Source: Roseiarcus sp050012775 (GTDB lineage: Bacteria > Pseudomonadota > Alphaproteobacteria > Rhizobiales > Beijerinckiaceae). Taken from it: a stretch of DNA of 64,000 nt. The translations under genes and the position numbers were made by a program. The notes beneath the pieces were generated by a model. That model worked only from the letters and a program-made list of their open reading frames with translations. It was not told where the DNA came from and searched no databases. Within the stretch, counting starts at the first letter, position 1; each line of letters starts with the position of its first letter. Below, in pieces: positions 9,980-18,327 of this stretch. The stretch is from contig JBEKGN010000014.1 of the NCBI GenBank assembly GCA_050012775.1, positions 1-64,000 on the forward strand, in the 5' to 3' direction.

Positions 9980-11451
9980 TCGTATTCCTCGTTCCAGGTG
10001 CGCCCGTCCCGTTCGATCAGCGCGATCGAGGCGGCGGGCCCCCAAGTGCCGGCGGCGTAGGGCCGCGGCGAATCGTGCGAGCGCCCCCAGGCCTCGCGGA
10101 TCGGGTCGATGAATCGCCAGGCCGCCTCCACTTCGTCTCGGCGCATGAACAGCGACGCGTTGCCGCGCAGCGCGTCCATCAGCAGCCGTTCGTAGGCGTC
10201 GGCCGAGGGCGCGGAGAACGTCTTGGCGAAACTCATGTCGAGCGGCACATGCTGCAGGCGCATGCCGCCGGGACCCGGCTCCTTGATCATCAGCCAGAGT
10301 TTGATGCCTTCGTCCGGCTGGACGCGGATGACGAGCCGGTTGGCGGGGATGCCGTCGACGTCCGTCTCGAAGATGGCGTGCGGCACGCGGCGAAAGCCGA
10401 CGACGATTTCCGAGAACCGCTGCGGCAATCGCTTGCCGGTGCGCAGATAGAAAGGCACGCCCGCCCATCGCCAGTTGGCGACCGCGAGTTTCAGCGCGAC
10501 GAAGGTTTCGGTTTCGCTCGCTTCCCCGCCGATGTCCTGGAGATAGGACGCCGCCGGGGCGCCCTCGGCGAATCCGGCGCGATATTGGCCGCGCACGGTC
10601 GCCGCCGACGCGTTGGAGGCGTCGATCGGCGTCAGCGATTTCAGCACTTTCAGTTTTTCGTCGCGAAGAGAATCGGCCTGCAGCGAGAACGGAGGCTCCA
10701 TCGCCACGAGGCAAAGCAGCTGCAGCATATGGTTCTGCACCATGTCGCGCAGCGCGCCGGATTCGTCGTAATAGACGCCGCGCCCCTCGACGCCGAGCGT
10801 CTCCGCGACCGTGATCTGCACATGATCGACATGCGCGTTGTTCCATATCGGCTCGAGCAGCGCGTTGGCGAAGCGCAGCGCCATCAAATTCTGCACCGAT
10901 TCCTTGCCGAGGTAATGGTCGATGCGAAAGATGTTCGTCTCGAGGAAGACGTCGCCGATCGCGTCGTTGATCGCGTCGGCGCTCGCTCCGTCCTTGCCGA
11001 TCGGCTTTTCCACGATGATGCGCGATCGCGGGGTCGCCAATCCGGTTTCGCCGAGGCGCCTCGCGATGGGGCCGAAAAGATCGGGTCCGGTGGCGAGATA
11101 ATAGGCGCGCGTGCGCTCGTCCGGGCCGAGCAGCGTCTTCAACTGCTCCCATCCGGGTTCGCCGACGGCGTCGACCGCGACATAGTCGATGCGCTGAAGG
11201 AAGCGATCGAGGAATTCGTTCGGCCCGAGGTCGGCGGGGCCGAACTTGACGAGCGCGTCCTTGACCGAGGCCTGAAACGCCTCGCGATCGAAATGGCGCC
11301 GGGCGACTCCGACGATCCGCGTGGGCTCGGTGAACTGATCGCTCATTTCGCGGTGAAACAGCGCGGGGTACAATTTGCGATAGGCGAGATCGCCCGTGCC
11401 GCCGAAAACGATGAGATCGAAGGGCTCGACTTTGATGAATCTGGCCGCCAT
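9976..11451 (-). CDS. zwf: Glucose-6-phosphate 1-dehydrogenase
   Basis: Oxidises glucose 6-phosphate to 6-phosphogluconolactone with NAD(P)+. The 491-residue protein shows the nucleotide-binding FGGTGDLAYRKLYPAL near the N-terminus and the substrate-binding RIDHYLGKE motif near residue 175. I chose the ATG at 11451, preceded by GAGAG about seven bases upstream, because upstream in-frame residues to 11508 look non-conserved. It overlaps pgl downstream and lies 111 bases after the ROK regulator on the same strand, which may control it. Confidence 0.95.
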
Positions 11452-11562
11452 GGACGTCTCTCTCGCTTTGGGTCGACTGGCGCTGCGAACGGAAAGATCG
11501 TTCGACATTTCTGTGCGGACCGCGGCGCTGCCGCGCGATCCGCCGACGCGGGATCGGGAAAA

Positions 11563-12813
11563 TCAGCCCAGTCCGACGGGCGCGTCCTTAAACAACACTT
11601 CTCTGTCACGCGCAAAATTCTTGATCAGCGGCAACGCCGCGCCGCCGATTGCGCGCGCGTCCGCGCCGATCGCGCCGGCGACGATCTTCACGTCGGATAA
11701 TCCACGCCGATCGAGCGTTTCGATCTGCGCGGCCACGCGCAAGCAGAGCTTCTGGCGGACGGCGACAGGCATCGCCCCGTCGATGACGATCGCTTCGACG
11801 TCGAGGACCGAGATCGCCGCGATCGCCGCATAGGCCAGCGCGAAAGAAGCCTCCTCGATCCACTCGTCGAGGAGCGGCCCAAAATCGTCCCAGGCGTCGG
11901 GAGTCCGCCAGATCGAGGAGGGATCGGTTCCCGCGGCTTCGACGCGCCGCTCGAGCTGACAGATCGACGCGCGGGCGATCAATTGGGACGTCGTCTGGCG
12001 GCTGGGGTCCTGCGGGGCGATCGGCATCGATCCGAGCGCCGCGGCGTTGCCGGTGCGGCCGGGATAAATCGCCCCGTCGAGGACAAGTCCGCCGCCGACG
12101 AACGCGCCGAGAAAGAAATAAAGGAAGTCGCGATGCCGCCACGCCTCGCCGAAAAAGAACTCCGCCGCGCAGGCCGACGTCGCGTCGTTCCACAGCGTCA
12201 CCCTGTAGGGGCACGAGCGCGCCAATTCCTCTTCGATCGAGAAGGATCGCCAAGCGTCCATCTCCTCCGCGGGCGCGCCGATCTCGGCCGACCAGTTCCA
12301 CAATTGAAACGGCGACGCGACGCCGAGTCCCGCGATGCGTCGACGCTGCGCCGGCGTCAGCGTCTGCGTCATCGGCTCCAGCGCCCCTGTGAAGAAATCC
12401 ATCACCAAATTCGGCGTCGGATAGGCATAGGTTCGGTGCGTTCGCCGCTGGATTCGTCCGCAGAAGTCGATCAAGACGAGATCGCAACTGCGGCGGCCGA
12501 TTTTCAGGCCTAGCGAAAACGCGCCCTCGGGATCGAGCGACACCGGAACGGTCGGCTGGCCGACGCGTCCGCGCAACGGCGCCTCGCGGCGCAGAAGGCC
12601 GTCGACCTGCAGGCGATTCATGATCGCGGAAGTCGATTGCACGGAAAGTCCAGTCATTCGCGCAACCTCGATTTTGGAGAGCTGCTGGAAACGCCGAACG
12701 AGCGAGAGGATCAACCGCTCGTTGTAAAGACGCACCCCCGTCTGGTCGGCGCCGCTGGCGACGGGCGACGATAGCGGGGGAGGCGCGGCGCTCTCGTCGA
12801 CCGCTTCCGACAT
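11563..12813 (-). CDS. ROK-family transcriptional regulator (putative sugar repressor)
   Basis: 416 residues: an N-terminal winged helix-turn-helix at about 35-80 (SKIEVARMTGLSVQSTSAIM) and a C-terminal ROK sugar-kinase-like domain with FVGGGLVLDGAIYPGRTGNA. The CXCGXXGCXE zinc motif usual in ROK proteins is not present; the region reads ALGSMPIAPQDPSRQ instead. It is divergent from frcBCA and upstream of zwf-pgl, so it probably senses a sugar or sugar phosphate and controls fructose uptake and perhaps zwf. Family assignment is firm; ligand and targets are inferred from position. Confidence 0.88.
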   Translation of the reverse strand: MSEAVDESAAPPPLSSPVASGADQTGVRLYNERLILSLVRRFQQLSKIEVARMTGLSVQSTSAIMNRLQVDGLLRREAPLRGRVGQPTVPVSLDPEGAFSLGLKIGRRSCDLVLIDFCGRIQRRTHRTYAYPTPNLVMDFFTGALEPMTQTLTPAQRRRIAGLGVASPFQLWNWSAEIGAPAEEMDAWRSFSIEEELARSCPYRVTLWNDATSACAAEFFFGEAWRHRDFLYFFLGAFVGGGLVLDGAIYPGRTGNAAALGSMPIAPQDPSRQTTSQLIARASICQLERRVEAAGTDPSSIWRTPDAWDDFGPLLDEWIEEASFALAYAAIAAISVLDVEAIVIDGAMPVAVRQKLCLRVAAQIETLDRRGLSDVKIVAGAIGADARAIGGAALPLIKNFARDREVLFKDAPVGLG

Positions 12814-13075
12814 GAACTCTCCTCGTGCGTTTTCCCTGGCGGCGCGTTTTCGCGGCGGTCGCCCTTGTCGTTGCGCCTAGCATGCTGGCGCGCGACCAGC
12901 GTGTCAATAATAATTCAGGCGGCTTGATTTATCCATTGACTCTGGCTTCGGATTTTGTCCCTATAGCGGCGCGACGGCGCGGATCCGACCTGGCCAGAGT
13001 CGGTTTCGGCGTTTCGTTCCTGTCATGCGCGAAGCGCAGACTCCGTCGCCAGTGCAATTGTTTCGGGAGGAAACC
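12814..13075. promoter_or_regulatory. Divergent ROK regulator/frcB control region
   Basis: 262 bases separate the two divergent starts. An AT-richer stretch at 12900-12970 holds an inverted repeat, GTCAAT (12903-12908) and ATTGAC (12935-12940), 32 bases centre to centre, a plausible operator for the ROK protein. TTGACT at 12936-12941 and TATAGC at 12962-12967 resemble promoter hexamers but their 20-base spacing is too long, so I do not call a promoter. The frcB ribosome site GGGAGG lies at 13065-13070. Confidence 0.4.
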
Positions 13076-14089
13076 ATGTCCAAGAAGTTCGCAATCTTGT
13101 CGACCGCGGCGATCGCGGCTTTGTCGATCGCTATGATGAGCGCGCCGTCTTTCGCCGCCGAGACCATCATCGGTCTGGTCACCAAGACCAACACCAATCC
13201 CTTCTTCGTCAAGATGAAGGAAGGCGCTCAGGCGAAAGCCAAGGAACTCGGCGTCACCCTGCAGGCTTACGCCGGCAAGGCCGACGGCGACAACGACGGC
13301 CAGGTCGCCGCCATCGAGGCGCTGATGGCCGCCGGCGCCAAGGGCATTCTGCTCGTGCCCAGCGACTCCTCGGCGATCGTGCCGACCGTCGAAAAGGCGC
13401 GCAAGGCTGGCATCATCGTGATCACGCTCGACACGCCGCTCGATCCGATCACCGCCGCCGACGCCAATTTCGCCACCGACAATTTCAAGGCGGGCGAATT
13501 GATCGGCGCGTGGGCGAAAGCGACGCTCGGCGACAAGGCCGCGAGCGCCAAGATCGCCACGCTCGACCTCGCCGCCAACCAGCCGACGGTCGACTATCTC
13601 CGCCACAACGGCTTCCTCACCGGCTTCGGCATTCCGGTCAAGGATCCCAAGCACTTCGCGCAAAGCGACAGCCCGCAGATCGTCGGCTCCGACGTGACTG
13701 CGGGTTCGGACGAAGGCGGGCGCAAGGCGATGGAGAACATCCTGCAGAAGGCCTCCGAGATCAACGTGGTTTATGCGATCAACGAGCCGTCGGCGGACGG
13801 CGGCTATGCCGCGCTCAAGGCGGCGGGCAAGGAAAAGGGCGTGCTGGTCGTCGCGGTCGACGGCGGCTGCCCCGGCGTCAAGAGCGTCAAGGAAGGCGTC
13901 ATCGGCGCCACCTCGCAGCAATATCCGCTGCTGATGGCCGCGGACGGCGTCGAAGCGGTCGTCGAATACCTCAAGAGCGGCAAGAAGCCCGTCAGCATGG
14001 ACACCGGCGAGAAGCTCGTGACCGATCATCCCGTGCCGGGCGTTCCCTCGATCGACACCACCGAGGGAGCCAAGCTCTGCTGGGGTTGA
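13076..14089 (+). CDS. frcB: Fructose ABC transporter, periplasmic binding protein
   Basis: Periplasmic sugar-binding component of an FrcBCA-type importer. The ATG at 13076 follows GGGAGGAAACC and begins a signal peptide ending SFA-AE near residue 24. The mature start (GLVTKTNTNPFFVKMKEGAQ) and ATDNFKAGELIG are characteristic of Sinorhizobium FrcB; the fold is periplasmic-binding-protein type I. 337 residues is the family length. An in-frame codon at 13025 would precede the ribosome site and spoil the signal peptide, so it was not used. First gene of frcBCA, probably repressed by the divergent ROK protein. Confidence 0.92.
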   Translation: MSKKFAILSTAAIAALSIAMMSAPSFAAETIIGLVTKTNTNPFFVKMKEGAQAKAKELGVTLQAYAGKADGDNDGQVAAIEALMAAGAKGILLVPSDSSAIVPTVEKARKAGIIVITLDTPLDPITAADANFATDNFKAGELIGAWAKATLGDKAASAKIATLDLAANQPTVDYLRHNGFLTGFGIPVKDPKHFAQSDSPQIVGSDVTAGSDEGGRKAMENILQKASEINVVYAINEPSADGGYAALKAAGKEKGVLVVAVDGGCPGVKSVKEGVIGATSQQYPLLMAADGVEAVVEYLKSGKKPVSMDTGEKLVTDHPVPGVPSIDTTEGAKLCWG

Positions 14090-14204
14090 TTTCGTTAGCG
14101 TTTGATCGCTTAATGATGTGACAAGTCGGCGCTCGCAAGCTTCGTCTTCGAGCGCCGATTTCGCAAAGGCGCAAGCCGGCGACGAAACAAGGGGGGAGCG
14201 AGCG

Positions 14205-15290
14205 ATGAGCGAAGCCTCGCAAGGCGAGCGGCCCGCGCCGCAGGAATTCGAACGCGTGCTCGCCGCTGCCGCAACCGCCCAGGCTTCGTTCGAGGAAGAA
14301 CATCTTTCGTTCGCAAAACGCGCCCAGCGCTTCCTGCACATTTATCCCACCACCGTTCCCTTCGTGGTGCTGCTCCTCGGCCTTTTGCTCGGTGTGACCG
14401 TCAATTACTCGCACTTCGTCACCGCGAGCAATTTGTCGACGGTGCTGACCCAAGTGACGATCATCGCCTTCCTCGGCATCGCGCAGACCCTGGTGATCCT
14501 GACCGCCGGCATCGATCTGTCCGTCGGCGTGATGATGGTGATTTCGTCGGTCGTGATGGGGCGCCTGGCCGTCATCGACGGTCTGCCGATCGTTATCGCG
14601 TTTCCGCTGGGATTGTTGTGCGGCGTCGCCTTCGGTTTCCTCAACGGCTCGCTCGTCACGCGTCTGAAGATGCCGCCCTTCATCGTCACCTTGGGCACGC
14701 TGAGCATCATCGGCGCCCTCAATACGTTCTATTCGCAAAGCCAAACCATTCGCTCGCAGGATCTCGAGGACAAGGCGCCGTTCCTGCAATTGATGGGCGA
14801 TCCCGTGAGCATCGGGGGCGCGCGCATCATCATCGGCAGCTTCCTGTTGATCGCATTGGCGCTCGTCGTTTGGTACGTGCTCAACCGCACCGCCTACGGC
14901 CGTCACGTCTATGCGACCGGCGACGATCCGGAGGCCGCGCGCCTGGCCGGCATCGACACCGACCGCATCCTGCTCAGCGTTTACGTCCTGGCCGGGCTCG
15001 TCTCCTCGATCGCCGGCTGGGTGCTGATCGGCCGCATCGGCGCGATCAGCCCGACGGCCGGCGAGAACGCCAACCTCGACAGCATCACCGCCGTCGTGAT
15101 CGGCGGCACCAGTCTGTTCGGCGGGCGCGGCTCGATCATCGGCACGCTGATCGGAGCGCTGATCGTCGGCGTCTTCCGCTCCGCGGTTTCGCTCGCCGGG
15201 CTCGACGTGCTGTGGCAGGAATTCGCCATCGGCGTGCTGATCATCGTCGCCGTGGCGCTCGATCAATGGATTCGGAGGGTCTCCAAATGA
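14205..15290 (+). CDS. frcC: Fructose ABC transporter, permease
   Basis: Inner-membrane permease of the fructose importer, 361 residues with about eight to ten hydrophobic segments. It has the RbsC/FrcC signature LTAGIDLSVGVMM near residue 100, PPFIVTLGTLSIIGALN, and ITAVVIGGTSLFGGRGS near the C-terminus. The N-terminal cytoplasmic piece (QEFERVL) matches rhizobial FrcC. Start chosen at 14205, just after GGGGGGAGCG; the longer frame from 14118 has no support. The stop overlaps the frcA start as ATGA. Confidence 0.92.
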   Translation: MSEASQGERPAPQEFERVLAAAATAQASFEEEHLSFAKRAQRFLHIYPTTVPFVVLLLGLLLGVTVNYSHFVTASNLSTVLTQVTIIAFLGIAQTLVILTAGIDLSVGVMMVISSVVMGRLAVIDGLPIVIAFPLGLLCGVAFGFLNGSLVTRLKMPPFIVTLGTLSIIGALNTFYSQSQTIRSQDLEDKAPFLQLMGDPVSIGGARIIIGSFLLIALALVVWYVLNRTAYGRHVYATGDDPEAARLAGIDTDRILLSVYVLAGLVSSIAGWVLIGRIGAISPTAGENANLDSITAVVIGGTSLFGGRGSIIGTLIGALIVGVFRSAVSLAGLDVLWQEFAIGVLIIVAVALDQWIRRVSK

Positions 15291-16066
15291 GCGTCGAACC
15301 GATGCTGCAGGCGCGTTCCCTCGTCAAGCGATACGGTCGCGTCACGGCGCTCGACCACGCCGATTTCGACCTTTATCCCGGCGAGATTCTCGCTGTCATC
15401 GGCGACAATGGCGCGGGCAAGTCGACGCTGATCAAGGCGCTCTGCGGCGCGGTGATCCCCGATTCCGGGGAAATCAGGCTGGCCGGCGATATCATTCATT
15501 TCCGCTCGCCGATCGACGCGCGCGAGGCCGGCATCGAAACCGTCTATCAAAACCTCGCGCTTTCGCCCGCCTTGTCGATCGCCGACAACATGTTCCTGGG
15601 GCGCGAGATTCGTTCGCAAACCCTTCTAGGCAAGCTGTTTCGCAGCCTTGATCGCGCCGCGATGCAAAAAATCGCGCGAGAAAAGTTGAACGAGCTCGGG
15701 CTGATGACGATCCAAAACATCAATCAGCCCGTCGAAACGCTGTCGGGCGGCCAGCGGCAAGGCGTGGCGGTCGCGCGGGCGGCGGCTTTCGCACGCCGCG
15801 TCGTCATCATGGACGAGCCGACGGCGGCGCTGGGCGTCAAGGAATCGCGGCGCGTGCTCGAACTCATCCTCGACGTGAAGAAGCGCGGCCTGCCGATCAT
15901 CCTCATTTCGCACAACATGCCGCATGTCTTCGAGGTCGCCGATCGCATCCACATCCATCGGCTCGGCCGCCGCCTGGCGGTGATCGATCCCAAGAAGCAG
16001 ACGATGTCCGACGCCGTCGCGATGATGACCGGCGCCTTGGCGCCGCCGGTCGACCAAGCCGCTTGA
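15287..16066 (+). CDS. frcA: Fructose ABC transporter, ATP-binding protein
   Basis: ATPase of the fructose importer: a single ABC domain of 259 residues, unlike the double-domain RbsA type. Walker A is GDNGAGKST near residue 41, the signature is LSGGQRQGVAVARA near 148, and Walker B is VVIMDEPTA near 170. The run ETVYQNLALSPALSIADNMF is nearly diagnostic of FrcA. Coupled to frcC by an ATGA overlap. In Sinorhizobium a fructokinase gene frcK follows; here it does not. Confidence 0.92.
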   Translation: MSVEPMLQARSLVKRYGRVTALDHADFDLYPGEILAVIGDNGAGKSTLIKALCGAVIPDSGEIRLAGDIIHFRSPIDAREAGIETVYQNLALSPALSIADNMFLGREIRSQTLLGKLFRSLDRAAMQKIAREKLNELGLMTIQNINQPVETLSGGQRQGVAVARAAAFARRVVIMDEPTAALGVKESRRVLELILDVKKRGLPIILISHNMPHVFEVADRIHIHRLGRRLAVIDPKKQTMSDAVAMMTGALAPPVDQAA

Positions 16067-16073
16067 TCGGATC

Positions 16074-16099
16074 GATCGAGCCGCTTGATCGGCTCGATC
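16074..16099 (+). terminator. Hairpin after frcA
   Basis: A perfect ten-base stem, GATCGAGCCG and CGGCTCGATC, with a six-base loop CTTGAT starts eight bases after the frcA stop. No T run follows, so it may be an mRNA-stabilising or Rho-assisted end rather than a classic intrinsic terminator. Confidence 0.5.
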
Positions 16100-16230
16100 C
16101 GCGCGGCGGACGAGCGATAAACCTTTCGTGCGTTGCGAGGCGACGGATCGGCGCCTAAATGTTCGAGGCGATGCGGCGCCCCCAGAGGGGTTAGGCGCGG
16201 TCAGGATTCGAGCCTCAGGGAAATTCGCGC

Positions 16231-17265
16231 ATGAAATATCGTCCGCTCGGCCGCACCGGCCAATTCGTCTCGGAAATTTGTTTGGGCACGATGACCTTCA
16301 GCGGCGGCTCAGGGATGTGGCGCGCCATCGGAACGGTCGAACAGAAGGGCGCGACCGCGCTGGTCGCGCGCGCGCTGGAGGCGGGCGTCAATTTCATCGA
16401 CACCGCCGACGTCTATTCGGAGGGGCAATCCGAGGTCATGCTCGGTCAGGTCTTGCGCGATTTGCAGGTCAAGCGCGAGGAGGTCATCGTCGCCACCAAG
16501 GTGCGCGGCCGGACCGGGCCGGGGCCGAACGCGGTCGGCCTGTCGCGCGGCCATATCATGGACCAGATCGCCGGCAGCCTGAAGCGGCTCGGGCTCGATC
16601 ACGTCGACCTTTATCAAATCCACGGCTTCGATCCCGTAACGCCGATCGAGGAGACGCTGCGCGCGCTCGACGACTGCGTTTCGCGCGGCCTCGTGCGCAC
16701 GATCGGCTGCTCCAATCTCGCGGCGTGGCAGATCATGAAGGCGCTGGGGATTTCCGAGCGGCGCGGCTTCGCGCGCTTCGAGACCGTGCAGGCCTATTAC
16801 ACCATCGCCGGCCGCGATCTCGAACGCGAGATTCTGCCGCTGGTCGAGGACCAGGGCCTCGGCGTGATGGTGTGGAGCCCGCTGGCCGGCGGCCTGTTGT
16901 CCGGCAAGTTCACGCGCGAGGGCGCGGGGCCGCAGGGCGCGCGGCGCGCTTCGTTCGATTTTCCGCCTGTCGACCGCGAGCGCGCCTACGACGTCATCGA
17001 CGCGATGCAACCGATCGCCAAGGCGCACGACGTCTCGGTGGCGCGCGTCGCGCTCGCCTGGCTGCTGCAACGCAAGGGCGTCATGAGCGTCATCGTCGGC
17101 GCCAAGACGGTCGAGCAGCTCGACGACAATCTCGCCGCCGCGAAGCTCGTCCTCAGCGCCGAGGATGTCGCAGCGCTCGATAAGGCGAGCGCGCTGGCGC
17201 CCGAATATCCGGGATGGATGATCGCGCGCCAGAGCGACCAGCGCGCGCCGGCGCCGAAGGACTGA
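16231..17265 (+). CDS. Aldo/keto reductase
   Basis: NAD(P)H-dependent oxidoreductase with a TIM-barrel fold, 344 residues. The catalytic tetrad is visible: Asp and Tyr in DTADVYSEGQSEVMLG (near 50), Lys in VATKVRGRTG (near 90) and His in LYQIHGFDP (near 130). The late motif SVIVGAKTVEQLDDNL fits the NADP-binding end. AGGGAAA precedes the ATG. It lies 164 bases after frcA and 26 before a Gfo/Idh/MocA gene on the same strand, suggesting a role in sugar or polyol metabolism; the substrate is unknown. Confidence 0.85.
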   Translation: MKYRPLGRTGQFVSEICLGTMTFSGGSGMWRAIGTVEQKGATALVARALEAGVNFIDTADVYSEGQSEVMLGQVLRDLQVKREEVIVATKVRGRTGPGPNAVGLSRGHIMDQIAGSLKRLGLDHVDLYQIHGFDPVTPIEETLRALDDCVSRGLVRTIGCSNLAAWQIMKALGISERRGFARFETVQAYYTIAGRDLEREILPLVEDQGLGVMVWSPLAGGLLSGKFTREGAGPQGARRASFDFPPVDRERAYDVIDAMQPIAKAHDVSVARVALAWLLQRKGVMSVIVGAKTVEQLDDNLAAAKLVLSAEDVAALDKASALAPEYPGWMIARQSDQRAPAPKD

Positions 17266-17291
17266 GGCGCGAAGCCGAAGAGGGGGAGGGG

Positions 17292-18275
17292 ATGACAAGG
17301 AAGGTGTCCTGGGGCGTGCTCGGCGCCGCCAAGATCGGGATCGAGAAGGTCATTCCCGCGATGCAGCGCGGCGAGGTTTCGCGCGTCGACGCGATCGCCT
17401 CGCGCGACATCGCCAAGGCGCGCCGCGCCGCCGCCGATCTCGGCATCGCCAAGGCCTACGGTTCCTATGAGGAATTGCTCGCCGACCCCGCGATCGAAGC
17501 GGTCTACAATCCCCTGCCCAACGAGTTGCACGTGCCCTGGACGATCCGCGCGCTCGAAGCGGGCAAGCACGTCTTGTGCGAGAAGCCGATCGCGCTCGAC
17601 GCCGCCGAGGCGGGCGCGCTGATCGAGGCGCGCCGGCGTTCCGGCAAGCTCGTCGCCGAGGCCTTCATGGTGCGCTTTCACCCGCAATGGCGGCGCGCGC
17701 GAGAGATCGCGCGTTCGGGCGCGATCGGGGACGTGCGCGCGATCCAGACTTTCTTTTCCTATCGGCTGACCGACGCGCAAAATATCCGCAACCGGCCGCC
17801 GGGCGGCGGCGGGCTCTACGACATCGGCTGCTACGCGATCCTCACCGCGCGCCACGTCTTCGCCGCCGAGCCGACGCGCATCGTCGCCGCGCTCGACATC
17901 GATCCCGCCTTCGGCACGGACCGATTGACCAGCGCGCTGATCGAATTTCCCGGCGGCCGGCATCTGACGTTCACCTGCGCGACGCAGCTCTCCGCGCATC
18001 AGCGCGTCACCATCGTCGGCGAGGCGGGCCGCGTCGAAGTCGCCGTTCCCTTCAACGCGCCGATCGATCGGCCGACGCGCATCCTCGTCGACAGCGGCGC
18101 GCGCGTCGAGGAATTTCCCGTTTGCGATCAATATACGCTGCAGGGCGACGCCTTCTCGCGCGCGATTCTTGGCGAGGCGCCGCTGGAATTTCCCATCGAA
18201 GACGCCGTCGCCAACATGCGCGTGATCGACGCCGCCTTCCGCTCGGGGCGCAACGGCGGTTGGGAGAGGCCGTGA
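17292..18275 (+). CDS. Gfo/Idh/MocA family oxidoreductase
   Basis: NAD(P)-dependent sugar or sugar-alcohol dehydrogenase family, 327 residues. An N-terminal Rossmann domain begins GVLGAAKIG, and the conserved EKP motif is in CEKPIALDAAEAG near residue 97; the C-terminal substrate domain follows (GGGLYDIGCYAI). The ATG at 17292 sits right after AGGGGGAGGGG, which decides the start. Only 26 bases after the aldo/keto reductase, so co-transcribed. Substrate not inferable; proximity to frcBCA suggests carbohydrate. Confidence 0.85.
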   Translation: MTRKVSWGVLGAAKIGIEKVIPAMQRGEVSRVDAIASRDIAKARRAAADLGIAKAYGSYEELLADPAIEAVYNPLPNELHVPWTIRALEAGKHVLCEKPIALDAAEAGALIEARRRSGKLVAEAFMVRFHPQWRRAREIARSGAIGDVRAIQTFFSYRLTDAQNIRNRPPGGGGLYDIGCYAILTARHVFAAEPTRIVAALDIDPAFGTDRLTSALIEFPGGRHLTFTCATQLSAHQRVTIVGEAGRVEVAVPFNAPIDRPTRILVDSGARVEEFPVCDQYTLQGDAFSRAILGEAPLEFPIEDAVANMRVIDAAFRSGRNGGWERP

Positions 18276-18327
18276 GCGCACGGGTGGCGGGTCGGTTCGA
18301 ATTTCGACTTGAGGCGCGGTTCCCCGC

